A DNA stretch of 64,000 bases from Nomia melanderi (taxonomy: Eukaryota; Arthropoda; Insecta; Hymenoptera; Halictidae): contig NC_135009.1 in NCBI RefSeq assembly GCF_051020985.1, positions 9,370,606-9,434,605 on the forward strand, read 5' to 3'. Position numbers and translations under genes: made by a program. Shown piece after piece: positions 52,373 through 63,371 of the stretch. Within the stretch, counting starts at the first letter, position 1, and every line of letters begins with the position of its first letter. The notes below the pieces were generated by a model. The model saw nothing but the letters and a program-made list of their open reading frames with translations, was not told where the DNA came from and searched no databases.

Positions 52373-53287
52373 TTACATTAAAAGTGCTTGTTCAGCTAAT
52401 ACATGTAATCTTAATACAATAAGGGTCTTCCCATTCCACAAATATTTATCAAATTTTTTTTCAACTACAGCTGCTTGTTCAGCTGATTCAAAATATATGT
52501 GGCAATACCTTAGTCCAATGTTAGGTATGTGGAATATCTGAGATGTCGCTATTGGCTTATATTCATCAAAAAAGGATAATATCTCAGGTGATCCCAATTC
52601 AGGATGAACATTAGCTATAATAACTTCTTGAGCTGGAATAATGTGTGGAGTCTTTTGAGCATATTTATGGTTTGTAAACCTTTGATTATTACAAATCAAA
52701 GATGGAATTTCATTTTCATTAAAATAATCTTCTATTGTACTTGAGCTGTTATCAAGACATTCTACAGAAATTGGGGTGCTTGATGTTGATCTTTCCGATT
52801 GTTTTGACTTTAGCAGTTGTCTCAACGATGAAATTGTCTTAGTAGAACTATTGCCATCACTATTTCTTCTTGACCTAGGTGAAACATTATAATGATAATC
52901 TTTATTATCTGTTCTGTTAATGTCTTTGTTCTTTAAATGGTTCTGTTTTAGAAATTTATTAATAGATGAAAAAGCAGAGGAGTCTTCACTTCTTTCTTGC
53001 ACAGGTTTATGATTTTTAGTAGTAGATTTATTCTTAATTTTCTTTTTGTGTGGTAAAATTTTAATTAATTGATGATTTTTAAGACTGTTAAGACAACGCA
53101 TAGTGTCTTGTAAATTTTTATATCGTACAAAACATAGTCCAAAAGTGTCACCATGCTGGTCTACAGACACAACTGTACCATAAGAAGAAAATATATTTTT
53201 AACTTCATCTGTGGTTAATCCTTTGTTTGGAAAATGTACAAGGTATGAACCATCGTGTTTTTTATCATAAAATTTTTCATGATCCAT
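52373..53287 (-). CDS. Protein with two RRM-like domains, apparently single-exon
   Basis: A 304-codon uninterrupted frame starting ATG at 53287 and ending at 52373, much longer and more protein-like than chance frames nearby. Residues 13-72 form an RRM-like fold: RNP2-like YLVHFP, then VKNIFSSYGTVVSV and RNP1-like DTFGLCFVRY. Residues 221-295 form a second, weaker one: EVIIANV, ILSFFDEY, RYCHIYFESAEQAA and a final LWNGKTLIVLR strand. The 140-residue linker is charged and serine/asparagine-rich (SPRSRRNSDGNSS) and likely disordered, with a basic patch KKKIKNK at 81-87. It probably binds RNA. I cannot assign a named orthologue. It lies head-to-tail upstream of SURF6 and divergent from exd. Confidence 0.85.
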   Translation of the reverse strand: MDHEKFYDKKHDGSYLVHFPNKGLTTDEVKNIFSSYGTVVSVDQHGDTFGLCFVRYKNLQDTMRCLNSLKNHQLIKILPHKKKIKNKSTTKNHKPVQERSEDSSAFSSINKFLKQNHLKNKDINRTDNKDYHYNVSPRSRRNSDGNSSTKTISSLRQLLKSKQSERSTSSTPISVECLDNSSSTIEDYFNENEIPSLICNNQRFTNHKYAQKTPHIIPAQEVIIANVHPELGSPEILSFFDEYKPIATSQIFHIPNIGLRYCHIYFESAEQAAVVEKKFDKYLWNGKTLIVLRLHVLAEQALLM

Positions 53288-54700
53288 ACTTCTATAAACT
53301 ATTTCACTGTCTTAGATATATTAAAAATATTTTTGGACCGTTTTCACAATATTTGTTGATAATGAATTCAATGCGTTTGTTGGTTATATTGTTTCAAATG
53401 TGATGTATTTCAATTTAATTACTGGACTTTATGAACCACATTTAACCACATACTATTTTTACACGTTAATAGTAATAAAATAATGTATGGTTTTTCAATA
53501 TACCTATGTAATCAGTCCGCATTACTTGTAAAATTTATAAAACCAAATGCTCCACAACTTGTGTCGTGTCAGTGAGGCTAGAACTGACGCCAAAGACAAA
53601 ATATAACGTAGATGTCACTCAACTGTCATCTTAATTTAAGAAAGTAAAACGTAACATTGTTAAAAAAAACAGTTGAACAATGATCTATACAACACCAGAA
53701 ATTATTTTGGAATAGAATTTTCTACGTGTTGAGTGTACTTTGTTTTTACGATATAACGTCATTTTCCTTGTAAAATTAATTATCACGTATTTTAAATAAA
53801 CGGACAAAAATATAGTTAAAATGACGAATACACTTTGTAGCGAATTTAAACGTTTAGTTTCAAATATCAAAATAATTAATTAGAATGGTAATTGAAAATA
53901 ACAGTTGATCATTCATATTTTCCCGCCTTATAGAAATGGCCGAACGCGCAGCCATATTTGCAGAACGGACTTGCGCATTAACTCCGCCATAATTTACATT
54001 TCTTGAGCACAAAGTCTCCTTGTTTTACTTGCACAGTGGTCAGTAAGGCAATATTACAATTAACTGTTCGGTTTTGACCATTTTTTTACGCAATACCTTG
54101 CACAGACGCAACGTAAACTCATACAATTAAATGGTAACGGCGATGGAAAAAAAAGAAGTCGGAGAAATGGGCGGAGTTTGCGCCTGTCGTAATACGAGGT
54201 AAAAGACAATTTATTCAAAAGATATTTTCAGAAGAGTCCCATCAGGTTTACAGATGGTATTTTCGAATAATGGTTCCGAAGCATTGCTATTGCAATTTAT
54301 AGAAATTTGAAAGGTCCGCGATACAGGTTAAGGAAGACGCGAACTACGAAAAGCGACGAGGTCGCGTCGTAAATAAAGTGGATGCGCACGCGGACAATAC
54401 ACGTGTGAGAGAGAGCGAGGGGAACCGATTGGTCGGAAAAAGACGGAAATGTACCGAAGATTCTGATTGGTCGACGGCGGCTGTTATGGCCGCCGATTAG
54501 CGCACGCACGCACGCACACTGAGGAAGGACGGTTCGCACACGAACGCACGTACACGCGCGTGCATCAGGAGCGTAGCAGTCGCTCGCGGCCGAGAAGAGT
54601 GAAAAGAGCGACAGAAACGGTCGGTCCGCGCGTTGCCTTCTAAGGCGGAGGGAGAGTTGGTGTGTGACGTCGTCCGTGCGCGGATGGCTCGAAGAACGCC
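53288..54700. promoter_or_regulatory. Divergent upstream region between the RRM gene and exd
   Basis: It must contain both promoters. The left part (53290-53900) is AT-rich; the right part becomes CpG- and GC-rich from about 54300. GCCAT or its complement ATGGC, the core bound by YY1/Pho-type factors, occurs near 53936, 53951, 53987 and 54486. A CGCACGCACGCA run is at about 54502. No single start site can be fixed. Confidence 0.4.
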
Positions 54701-55040
54701 GATTTTCCTCAGCTTCGACCAAGTATCCTTGCTGAGCGTCCGAAAGACCAAGTGAAAGGAGTGTGCATGCGGGCCGGCCGCGACGCCGCGACCGTCGACT
54801 CAACCGCGTATACGTAAAACCCGACAATCCGTCAAGTTTCAAGCTGCCCGAAGCTGCTGCACCATTTTCATCATTCTCTTAGAGTGTATACCAAAACCCC
54901 GGAGAGAAACCGATTATCACGGTGCGTAACCTGGAACGTTCCTGAGCCAAGTTAAGAAAAGATACGAAGAAGCGGCGGTAATAGAAATAAAAAGGATACG
55001 AAGGGCATCGAGAGAGGTAGCGGGAGACAGAGATAAAGAA

Positions 55041-55098
55041 CGAACAAGCGAGCGAACCAGCGAACCAGCGAACCAGCGAGCGAGCGAGCGAGCGAGCA
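55041..55098. repeat. GCGAACCA / GCGA microsatellite
   Basis: Three GCGAACCA units followed by about six GCGA units within the exd leader region. Confidence 0.75.
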
Positions 55099-55463
55099 GA
55101 GACAGAGAAAGAGAGACAGAACGAACGAGAGATAGAAAGAGAGGTAGATATAGAGGAACAGAAAGAGAAAGAGAGAGAACGAGATCAGGAAAGAGAAGCG
55201 AAGAGCGAGTTAAAACGCCAAACGAGATACGTAAGAGACAAAGGCCACGGCGGCATAACCTCCAAAGCGATTCGATCGTGCCGCGCGTTTCGTAAATCGT
55301 TCCTGCGGTTCGTGGATCGTTTCCAAGCGTTTATTCGATACCCATTATTTACGAGAGATTATATTTTTACAAGTGCATGCCTGCTGCTGCCCGGGGCTTC
55401 CATATATGAAGTGTCGCACGAGTGAGTGAGAGAGAAAGAGAGAGACAGAGAGAGAGCACGTGT

Positions 55464-55580
55464 ATGCAACGTATTTTCCTCGAAGGCATACATACACGGG
55501 AGTCGTCGTTTTCAAGTGAAAGAGCGGGACGGTTGTTTGTATGGTCGTGTTTTTTCCGCGATACCTGGTATACGATATAG
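55464..55580 (+). other. Upstream ORF in the exd leader
   Basis: ATG at 55464 opens a 38-codon frame that ends at TAG 55578-55580, about 220 nt before the exd ATG. No family resemblance. It matters only if this part is retained in the mature mRNA. Confidence 0.35.
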
Positions 55581-55799
55581 ACCAATAGTCCGCGAGTGTT
55601 GTCTACTGTGTAAACGAAACCGTTGTTGCCTCGACGACAACGCAGAAAATAGTAAAAGGATAGAGAAAATAGAAGGGGTAAAGAAAGCAAGAAGGAAGAT
55701 AGGAAAAAGAGAAAGAAGAAGAGGGGGGACAGAAATAGAGAGAGAGACGAGGGAAAAAGAGCCAGCGGATAACACATTCAGCGCTGTAGTCTACGGTTG

Positions 55800-57087
55800 A
55801 TGGATGAAACTGGCAGGATGCTGCAACACGGTGGATCAGGTGTTGGTCTGATGGGAGGCAATCAGGGCCAGGGGGCCCAAAATACCGGCGGATACGGAAA
55901 CATGGGGCCCACAGATGGAACGGCGACCCATGGTCCGGATCCGGCCGGCGAGTCCAGAAAACAGGATATCGGAGAGATTCTTCAGCAGATCATGAATATC
56001 ACCGATCAGAGCCTAGACGAGGCGCAAGCAAGGTAGATCCTATTCCAGATCCGATCGACCGCCATTTTTTTTAACGCTATAACAACCGGGAACTGCTCGG
56101 AATGACCAAATGACCGATACAGATGCTTTCCAATGTTACCTAAAAACAGGTTATCAAAGGATACTTTGTCGCATAGTTTCATTGATAATTATGGAACAGT
56201 ACTCTTGTCACTTGGGTAATTCCAGCGTTAACTTTAAGAGGATTAAGGGGAAAGTTTCTCCAACTGATCGATTCTAACATATTAAAAGCCATCCGTGTCT
56301 CCGAGATACGAATCATTTTTCCTCTGTTAAAAATTGTTTCTCGAAAAAAGCCTCGAAAATACATGTTTACACGCGTGGATAAATTACTCGGTCGCAAACT
56401 ATACACTGTTCCGGGGTTAATAGCAACGTACCCTTAACGTTGGAAATTACTACGCGTGTTTTCGGTTTTATGTTGCTCGGTAAACTTCCCCAGGCGATGA
56501 TTTTGCTGCCAGTATTTTCGCAGGGGCTGTTCGAGCTTTTTCACGGCGTTACGTTTGTTAAATACGTTGTTAAGTCGTGGGTGTGCAGGAGAAGCCGTGA
56601 CAGAAACGGGTTACGTTGATCGCCTTCGAGTATCGGTCGGCACGACTTTGTTACCAGGGTGGGGTGGATGGGCGGGAGGCGGACATTATTTTTACGAGGC
56701 CTTTTTTAATATTTTATATCGTCGGTTAAACTGTTCAATGACGGGAGCAGGACGCGTACGTGTATTGGTAATGACAAGCTGTAACGTGGGTTGTACACAA
56801 GCGCGCGAGCGAAGCACGGCGATAAGGCCGCGTTTATCTTCGCGTTATTGGTCCATGATCGTTCAACGTTTGCCAAAACGTCGACGCGTCTTACGCGCGA
56901 ATGCGATTAACGTTATTTTTGGATACACCGTGTGCGTTTCGCCCGGCCGCGAGATTCTCTCAGACGGAAAATTCATCTCTGACGATTTCTCACACGATTT
57001 TCTCTTTTCCCAGGAAACACACCCTGAACTGCCATCGAATGAAGCCGGCCCTGTTCTCGGTCCTCTGCGAGATTAAGGAGAAAACAG
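55800..57087 (+). CDS. exd: Extradenticle (PBX-class homeodomain cofactor), first two coding exons
   Basis: Extradenticle is a TALE homeodomain protein that pairs with Hox proteins and with Homothorax, which controls its nuclear import. Exon 1 coding part is 55800-56032 (ATG at 55800, MDETGRMLQHGG) and exon 2 is 57014-57087; both splice sites are standard and the phases (2, then 1) match. Residues 11-50 are a glycine-rich spacer. The PBC-A domain starts at about 53 with RKQDIGEILQQIMNITDQS, then LDEAQARKHTLNCHRMKPAL and FSVLCEIKEKT, nearly the same as insect Exd and vertebrate PBX. After residue 102 the gene continues beyond the window: the rest of PBC-A, PBC-B and the homeodomain are not here. 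The TTG codon just before the ATG is not a start. Confidence 0.96.
56033..57013 (+). other. exd: exd intron 1
   Basis: A 981-bp intron from GCAAG|GTAGAT to TTTTCCCAG|G. The left part carries a decayed family A element (56071-56231) and related sequence to about 56440. The right part is CpG-rich and gives a 173-codon chance frame. Confidence 0.85.
56071..56231. repeat. Family A MITE-like element, copy A7 (decayed)
   Basis: Left end TTAACGCTATAACAACCGGG followed by CTCGGAATGACC. Right end GGTAATTCCAGCGTTAA, close to the right end of A3. Related sequence with CCGAGATACGAATCATTT continues to the right, similar to the interior of A3, so two overlapping remnants are possible. Confidence 0.5.
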
Positions 57088-57849
57088 GTGAGTCCGCCTC
57101 TCATTCGTTTAATCCGCCGGTATTCGAGGTGGAGGCGGCGGCGGCAGCACCCGGTGCTCATGTGACCGTGCGTCACAAATTGTACTTCAATATTTACCGG
57201 TGCGTGCCACGGCCGCGCGTCCCATAAATTAAGATACGTCGGTCCGCTGAAAATCCGCAGTTTATCTCGCAGCTGCTCGCGCGAACGAATTTTTTTTAAG
57301 CGCACGAGCACGAGATAACGAATCGATAAAACGGCGAGATAAAATTTCGCCGGAGATCAGGTTGGCCGAAAATTATTACCCCGGCTTTTAAATTTGTTGT
57401 TCGAACAGTGATCCGCGAACCGTTGGTATCGCCTAGTCATCGTCGCCGAAAAGTCACGATAAACGGCTACCGATTAAACAGCCGCCGACGAGATAAGAGG
57501 AGGGAAACACTCCATAAAAGTATACGGACGATCACCTCGTAAACTCGCGTGCGCCGGTCGCCGCTGGCCCGCGGAGTCGTTCTAAACAATCCGAGAAATT
57601 CCTAGAACAAGAGATCCCTATCTCTAGCCGCCTAGCCGGGGGACCGAAAGGGGCGATAGAGCGAGAGAAAGAGAGAGACAGAGGGAGGGACACGGGAGGC
57701 TGTTGATACGTTTTCAGCGTGGCGAGTGCAGGGTCGACCCCTACGCCCATTCGAAACTCGTAAACATAATTTTTATGCGATGTTTGGATTACTTTTACGC
57801 GCGGATCAAGAGACCACGAAACGCGCAATTATTTTTCGGGTGCGAGGGG

Positions 57850-57876
57850 TGGCTTGGCTGGTTGGCTAGCTAGCTG

Positions 57877-57915
<39 letters not shown>

Positions 57916-57975
57916 CGCTCGCTTGCTATCTAGCTAGCTGGCTGGTTGGTTTGGCTCGGCTTGGCTCGGCTCGGT
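57850..57975. repeat. GGCT tetranucleotide microsatellite
   Basis: About 25-30 GGCT-type units with interruptions (GGTT, AGCT, CGCT), including an uninterrupted run near 57883-57914. Confidence 0.85.
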
Positions 57976-58868
57976 TCGAACAGACAAGGGGCAAAAGGGG
58001 GCTGAGGTGGAGAGAAGGAGGTGTGTGGGTCGGCTACCCCAAAAGTAGTTTCTGCCTGGTCGCTTGATGGGGGTGGTGGGGCCACCACGCCCCTCATGCT
58101 AAGCCACCCTCTTTCACGTCGTTCCGCCATAAGTATATGTGTATATCCTACACACATTTTTCTCTCTTTCCCTCTGTTTCTCTTTCTCTCTTCGTCTCTC
58201 TTCTTCCCTGTATCTGGTTCCCTTGCTTCCTCCCCGCCGCCGTTGCCGCCACCGCCACCCCTCTCGCCGTCGGCTAGCTAGTCTCCTTTCTCGCGACGAG
58301 GGTGGTATTGTGCTGGTCGAGGGTTCGACGTCGACGACATTCCACGAACACCGTCCGTTGTATATGTCCATTCGATAAAAATTCGAAAGGGAGAAGCGCG
58401 AACCGTGGTCCCCCATTGTCGCGAAACGATGCTCCTTTTCCTATAGAACGATCCTAAAAAATGGGTCTATCCTTTAAACAGAGCCGCGCTCGAAAAGCTC
58501 CTGGTCCTCCATCGGACTCCTCGAGGATTCACCCTTCTATTTTCTATCTTCCGTAGTCCTGCTCGTTCGATCCCCAGGACAACGCGCGAATTCCGCGCGA
58601 ACACTCGACCCGCTGGGGCGATCCACGCTTGAATGGGCTGAACTTTAATCGCCATCCGCTCGTGAAAAAGAGCCTGTTCCTCCCTCTCGACAGGAAAGAA
58701 AGTGAAACGGAGCATCGGAGGGCGGTAAGGAAGGATTTACGTAAACAAAAAAGGCGTCGAAGTGTGATGAGCGCACTCGAGAGGATGAGTCGTTTTAATG
58801 GTTCTATATTCTTTATGAGTCTCGCTGCTAAGTATACACGGGCGCGCGTTCATCGCGCCCTGGCACAT

Positions 58869-58896
58869 GGGTCGGTCGGTCGGTCGGTCGGTCGGC
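58869..58896. repeat. GGTC tetranucleotide microsatellite
   Basis: Six consecutive GGTC units followed by GGCTTGGCTGGG. Confidence 0.8.
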
Positions 58897-59861
58897 TTGG
58901 CTGGGTCGTCGAGTGTGCATGTGCGCGCCGCGTAGGTCGGAGACGAGGGTACCGAGAAAAATGTGTAGGGTAACGGAGACTGAGCGACGGGGGATGAAGA
59001 GCGGTAGAGAGGGCAAGGCTTGTAGTAGAGTTTATGGGCAATGGCTGACGAGGCAGTGAAAAAGTACTAAAACCAAGAGGAGCAGATAAACGCTATGTTA
59101 AGCAGACCGTTTTACCAACCATTTAATATAATCGGCTCTCTCTTTCTCTCCATCGTGCAGCTCGGATGGCTTCAGATCAGGGCCGTCCCGAGTCAGATTT
59201 CTCCCCATTCGACATCTTTTTTCCCCGCCGACTCTTCACTCGCTGCCAATAAAAGTCGCGAGCGACAGCTTGCGTTTCCATTACGAACGTTACCCTTAAA
59301 TCTTATTACGTCAAACTCTGTTTCCGGGCTCGCGCTTTTCCACTTGTCAATTCGCAATTGTGCGATATCTGAAAGCGTTCAACTGACCAACCGATAAACG
59401 CGTATCCCTATCTCTTTTTCCATGCGAGAGATTCATTTTTAATGGACCCTCTCCTCTGTCTCTCATTTGAATATCTGGTATTGTGATCGACGGCCTCGAA
59501 GCAACAACGATTTGTCACGGTCATTCGGAGCGGCTACTCTTCGGAACGCGCGGTGATCTTCGGGAACCTGTTTCGGACAACCCCGTTTAGACCGATTTCC
59601 CATGGGACCGGTGCGGCGGCGGAGAGAGAGGATCCCGGAGGGTAGAACAACGTGAAGGAAACGAAGGGACGCTGGAGAAAGAGGGTAGGCCGAAATCCGC
59701 GGGATTTCTCGACCCGCCTTTCTCGGCCAACCCCTAATCCGTTTTTTCTTCTCTCCTACGCTGTCGGGAGATCTTTTCTTCGGATAGTCGTTCACAGCGG
59801 TGGTATAATCGCCGAGTCGCACATTGTACCCTAAAAATATTCTTTCCTCGATGGACTAGAC

Positions 59862-59893
59862 TTTTAGAGTCTAGCCAGCTAACTCTAAAACGC
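59862..59893. repeat. Small stem-loop
   Basis: TTTTAGAGT and ACTCTAAAA are perfect complements separated by about 12-14 bases. Small and isolated; function unknown. Confidence 0.4.
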
Positions 59894-61715
59894 TACTCCT
59901 TTCAACGAGCTTCTCTGAATGCTTCCTCTTCTCGAATCGCGTCGATTTAGGGAAGGGTGGAATTCAGGCTGGAATTAAAACAACTCAGCTGCGAAACGAA
60001 CGCGAGCTGGTAGCTTCCCGTTCGAATCGAATCGTTCGGACTCGAAACTCTATGCTAATTTGCATTGAGCACGGTCGCTCGCGGCGTGATTCGCGGACGA
60101 AACAAAGAGCACAGCCGGGTATCGATTGCTGGCCGCGCGGCCGGTCGTCCGACTCCGCGGTTCAACTTTATTTATCGTTTGTCAACGCGTGTAACGCGAG
60201 CGAGCGAGCTCCGAAACGCGAGCGCGATTGGTCACGCGTAGCCGCGTGCTCTTCCGGAGACTCTTTCTCCGCCTCTTTCGATTTATCGTCATTCAATTAA
60301 AGCGACAGGCGATACTGGGCCGCGCGCCGCTTTACTCTCGATCCCCACGCCCGCCCGCTCGTCCATCCCTGGGAACTACGTCTCGCCGCGGTCGCGTTTC
60401 GGCGTAACAATTAAAAAATCCATACTCGATTTGGCTCCAGTCCAACCGTGATTTTGCTTTGCTCGCCTCGTAAGTGTTTTTCGCCGGCGAAATCTTCTTC
60501 CGCCTTGTTTTTTTTTTCGGCTCTCTCTCCCAGTTTCGCTCTTCGTTTCGCTTCCGTAATCTCTGATTCGTTTCAATCGCTTCCCACCCGCAACATCGGG
60601 ACGATGAAACATCACAAGATTGTCCGTTCTTCGTCCCGACCGATGTCGCCGCTCGCCTGCATCCGCCGCGCTGCTTTTTCTGCCTTATTTTCCCGTTCGT
60701 TCGTCGACCTCCCTCTCACGGAGACGACGATGCCTCCTTTGTCGTTGGGTCGTCGGTGAATTTTCAGCTTCTCTCGTCGAACGCGTTCGCCCCTGGTCTA
60801 CCAGTAACTCAGCCTTCCTTTTTTTTATGGATTGCTGATCGAGGGCAGGATAAATTTCATACTTTCCTTTAGTCAGAAATTCCACGAAATTCGTGCGATT
60901 AACACGAGCTACGGTGGTACGGGTAATTTCTCGCGTGGCTCACGAGAAATATCCTCCCCTCCGGTGGTCCATGGGTTAAGCCGGGAATCAAGGATACGAA
61001 TAAAATCAATTCGAGTCTGGTTTCCCGGTCTTGCGCGAGGAATCCAGCTCTCTTCGAAGGACATTCCTTCCATCATCAGTTCGCGATCTAAAATCGAATG
61101 ATTCGATTCGCTAGAAGACCGTTTCTTATTTAACTTAACTTTTCATCGACGGGCCAGGGGAATAATTAACGGTCAGAATTTTCGTCACGAATGCGGCCGG
61201 TGTTCCTTCTGACAGCGAGCACCGTACACTCCGCGTCTTAATTGGACGGCGCTCGGTTTAATTAACGCTTGGCGCAACGATCCGTATGTTTGTTTGTCTC
61301 ACGCGATTCCACAAGTAAGATACGCCGTCGGCGATTTCAAGCTCGACGAAGTTTCTCCGTAGAAAATAGATAGATACAGGGTTCGTCAAGCTTTTTCCTT
61401 GCTGCACGATCCCGTAGCCGCCGATCGGTTCCCCGGTTCAGCTAAACCGTTTTCTTCGAACGCTTACAATTACTTTATTTTTTTCCTTCTCCTTCCGTTA
61501 TTTAATATCGCATCGATTTCTCTATGGTCAGCAACATGCTCGCCTAATTTTTAGATTTCCTTCTACGGATCCACTGTTTTGAAAAATCCAATCAGCTTGT
61601 TTCTGTTGCCCCGTGTTTTGAAGATGTGCTATATTTAATTTGATGCTTTTGGTCTTCTGCGATGAGTTTTCGTTTCCGTACATTCTGTTAACGATTACTT
61701 TATTCTCTCGTCTAA

Positions 61716-61937
61716 TTAACGCTGGAACTACTGAGAAACTTTATTTTCGTTTTAAAATTTTGTATAGAAACACCAAAAACGTATTCGTTGCGATTTCAAT
61801 TGACTTATTCAGTTTGCGTATTGCCAAGTTAATTTCTTTAACAATTTCTCAGGGCAACAACTATAATTCTTCCAATAATTGTAAAGGGAGAATCCGGAGA
61901 TGGGTCAATTCGATCTGCACAGTAGTTCTAACGTTAA
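61716..61937. repeat. Family A MITE-like element, copy A5
   Basis: A 222-bp element. Left end TTAACGCTGGAACTACTGAG; right end AGTAGTTCTAACGTTAA. The interior contains CAATTGACTTATTCAGTTTG and AACAATTTCTCAGGG, shared with A2 and A6. Confidence 0.7.
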
Positions 61938-62484
61938 CGAACACGTTTCTTCACAATCGGGGCACAACGAATAAAAGGTCATCGGTCACCAGCGAATCAA
62001 GCGCGTCCCGCGCACCGAAGAAATTAATAACCTAATTTACTCGTTCGACGTGGCGAGACGCTCCTCGTACATCACGGTTTAACGCGCTCTGTGTTCCCCG
62101 TGATATGATTTACCGGGCAAGCCGTGCATCGCGGGTCGAGATTAAAATGTAGCCGCGCGCGCCCGCTTGATTTCGATATCTGATTACTAGGCTGCCGCGC
62201 CGGGCTTCATGCATTCGTAACAAACACCGAACTCGCGCGCCGAAATCGCACTGCCCACCGGACAGAGTTTCCATTTTTCGTCCGTGAACGCGGGAATTCC
62301 TTTTAAAATGTAAATGAAATACGCGGAGAGCAATATCGTATGAACGTTGCATTCTGTCGATGCACGCGCTGAAACGTTCTTCAATTCCCGTCTTACGATG
62401 ATGTCGTTTAACACCGTATGAAATGTGTTTTCTTCAGTATTCCCGTTTCACATATTTCTGTAGCGTCTAACGAGAATTCATTGG

Positions 62485-62708
62485 TTAACACTAAAACTAC
62501 CGAGCGGTTAACTCGACTTGAAACTCCTTTATGGAAACTCTAAGAGTGCATCTATTGAAACTTTAATTGACTTACAATTCAGTTTGCGTATCGCTATATC
62601 AATTCCTATAATAATTTCTCAGAGAAACATCTGTTATCTTTTCAATAACTGTATAAAGAAGAAATCAAGAACGGATCATTTTAACCAGTCTGGCAGTTTT
62701 AGTTTTAA
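62485..62708. repeat. Family A MITE-like element, copy A6
   Basis: A 224-bp element. Left end TTAACACTAAAACTACCGAG; right end CTGGCAGTTTTAGTTTTAA. Interior TTGACTTACAATTCAGTTTG and ATAATTTCTCAGAGAAACAT match A5 and A2. Its right TTAA is also the left TTAA of the next element. Confidence 0.72.
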
Positions 62709-62950
62709 CCACTTGCTTTGGGAAAACGTGCTCCGCGCGTCGTGACGTTTTTGTTCTAAAATTGCTAATGACATACACGTCGATAGTATTATTGGATTAC
62801 ATATTCTTAATTGTTCTGAAATCTACCATTTCATACAAAATTATTAATAAACAAAATTAGTATGCGTATCTGTATGTAATAGGTAAAGACAAAATTCTTA
62901 ACACGAGATCCTGCCGAGTTTCTGAATTCGTTACCACTGCAAGTGGTTAA
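62705..62950. repeat. TTAA-bounded element abutting A6
   Basis: A 246-bp interval. Left end TTAACCACTTGCTTTGGGAAAA and right end, reversed, TTAACCACTTGCAGTGGTAAC: the first 12 bases are identical. The ends resemble family B (TTAACC..TTGC), but the interior is distinct. Confidence 0.5.
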
Positions 62951-63226
62951 TAATCGTCTAATAAACCGTCGTACGAAATCGTCTCCCCTCAATTATTCCC
63001 ATCGATCTCGTTTAATCTCAAACTTTTTCCAATCAAACTGTTCAAACATCGAGGCGTTCACTGTTGTGAAGAAAAGAAGCTTCCTTGTTTGCCTCAAGCG
63101 TTTGAATCGAACGATTCGTCGCGGGCTGCATCGTTGGCAAAAGGTACAAAGGTAGCGTTGGTTTTCCAGGAGATGACGCTTCTCATCCCGACCCCAGTTG
63201 GAATGTCGTTCCCCTAGCTTCGATTT

Positions 63227-63252
63227 TCTTTTCTTCTTCTTCTTCCTCTTCT

Positions 63253-63284
<32 letters not shown>

Positions 63285-63371
63285 TTCTTCTTCTTCTTCT
63301 TCTTCTTCTTCTTCCTCTTCTGCTTCTGCTTCTTCTTCTTCTCCTGCTGCTGCTGCTTCTTCTTCGTCTTC
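63227..63371. repeat. TTC/GAA microsatellite, about 145 bp
   Basis: Nearly continuous TTC units with a few CTC and CTG interruptions. The opposite strand reads as a poly-glutamate frame, which is an artefact of the repeat. Long homopurine/homopyrimidine mirror tracts of this type can form triplex DNA. Confidence 0.9.

Larger units (their letters stand above)
54500..55799 (+). other. exd: exd 5' leader region (purine-rich, with upstream ORFs)
   Basis: The GC-rich to GA-rich sequence before the exd ATG is the probable transcribed leader; its 5' end is not determined. It contains a GCGAACCA/GCGA microsatellite (about 55041-55098), GA-rich tracts and several upstream ATGs. Two upstream frames are 55377-55409 (10 codons plus stop) and 55464-55580 (38 codons plus stop). 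A long leader with several short upstream frames suggests translational control, but an unrecognised leader intron could remove some of them. Confidence 0.45.

Noticed and set aside
54297..54842. 181-codon - strand frame upstream of exd
   Set aside because: Lies antisense in the CpG-rich exd promoter/leader region and is rich in Arg, Ser and Cys from CG-rich codons; no domain.
56555..57227. 173- and 108-codon + strand frames around exd exon 2
   Set aside because: They run through the intron-exon boundary in other frames or include intron; only the 57014-57087 exon is supported by the PBC-A motif and splice sites.
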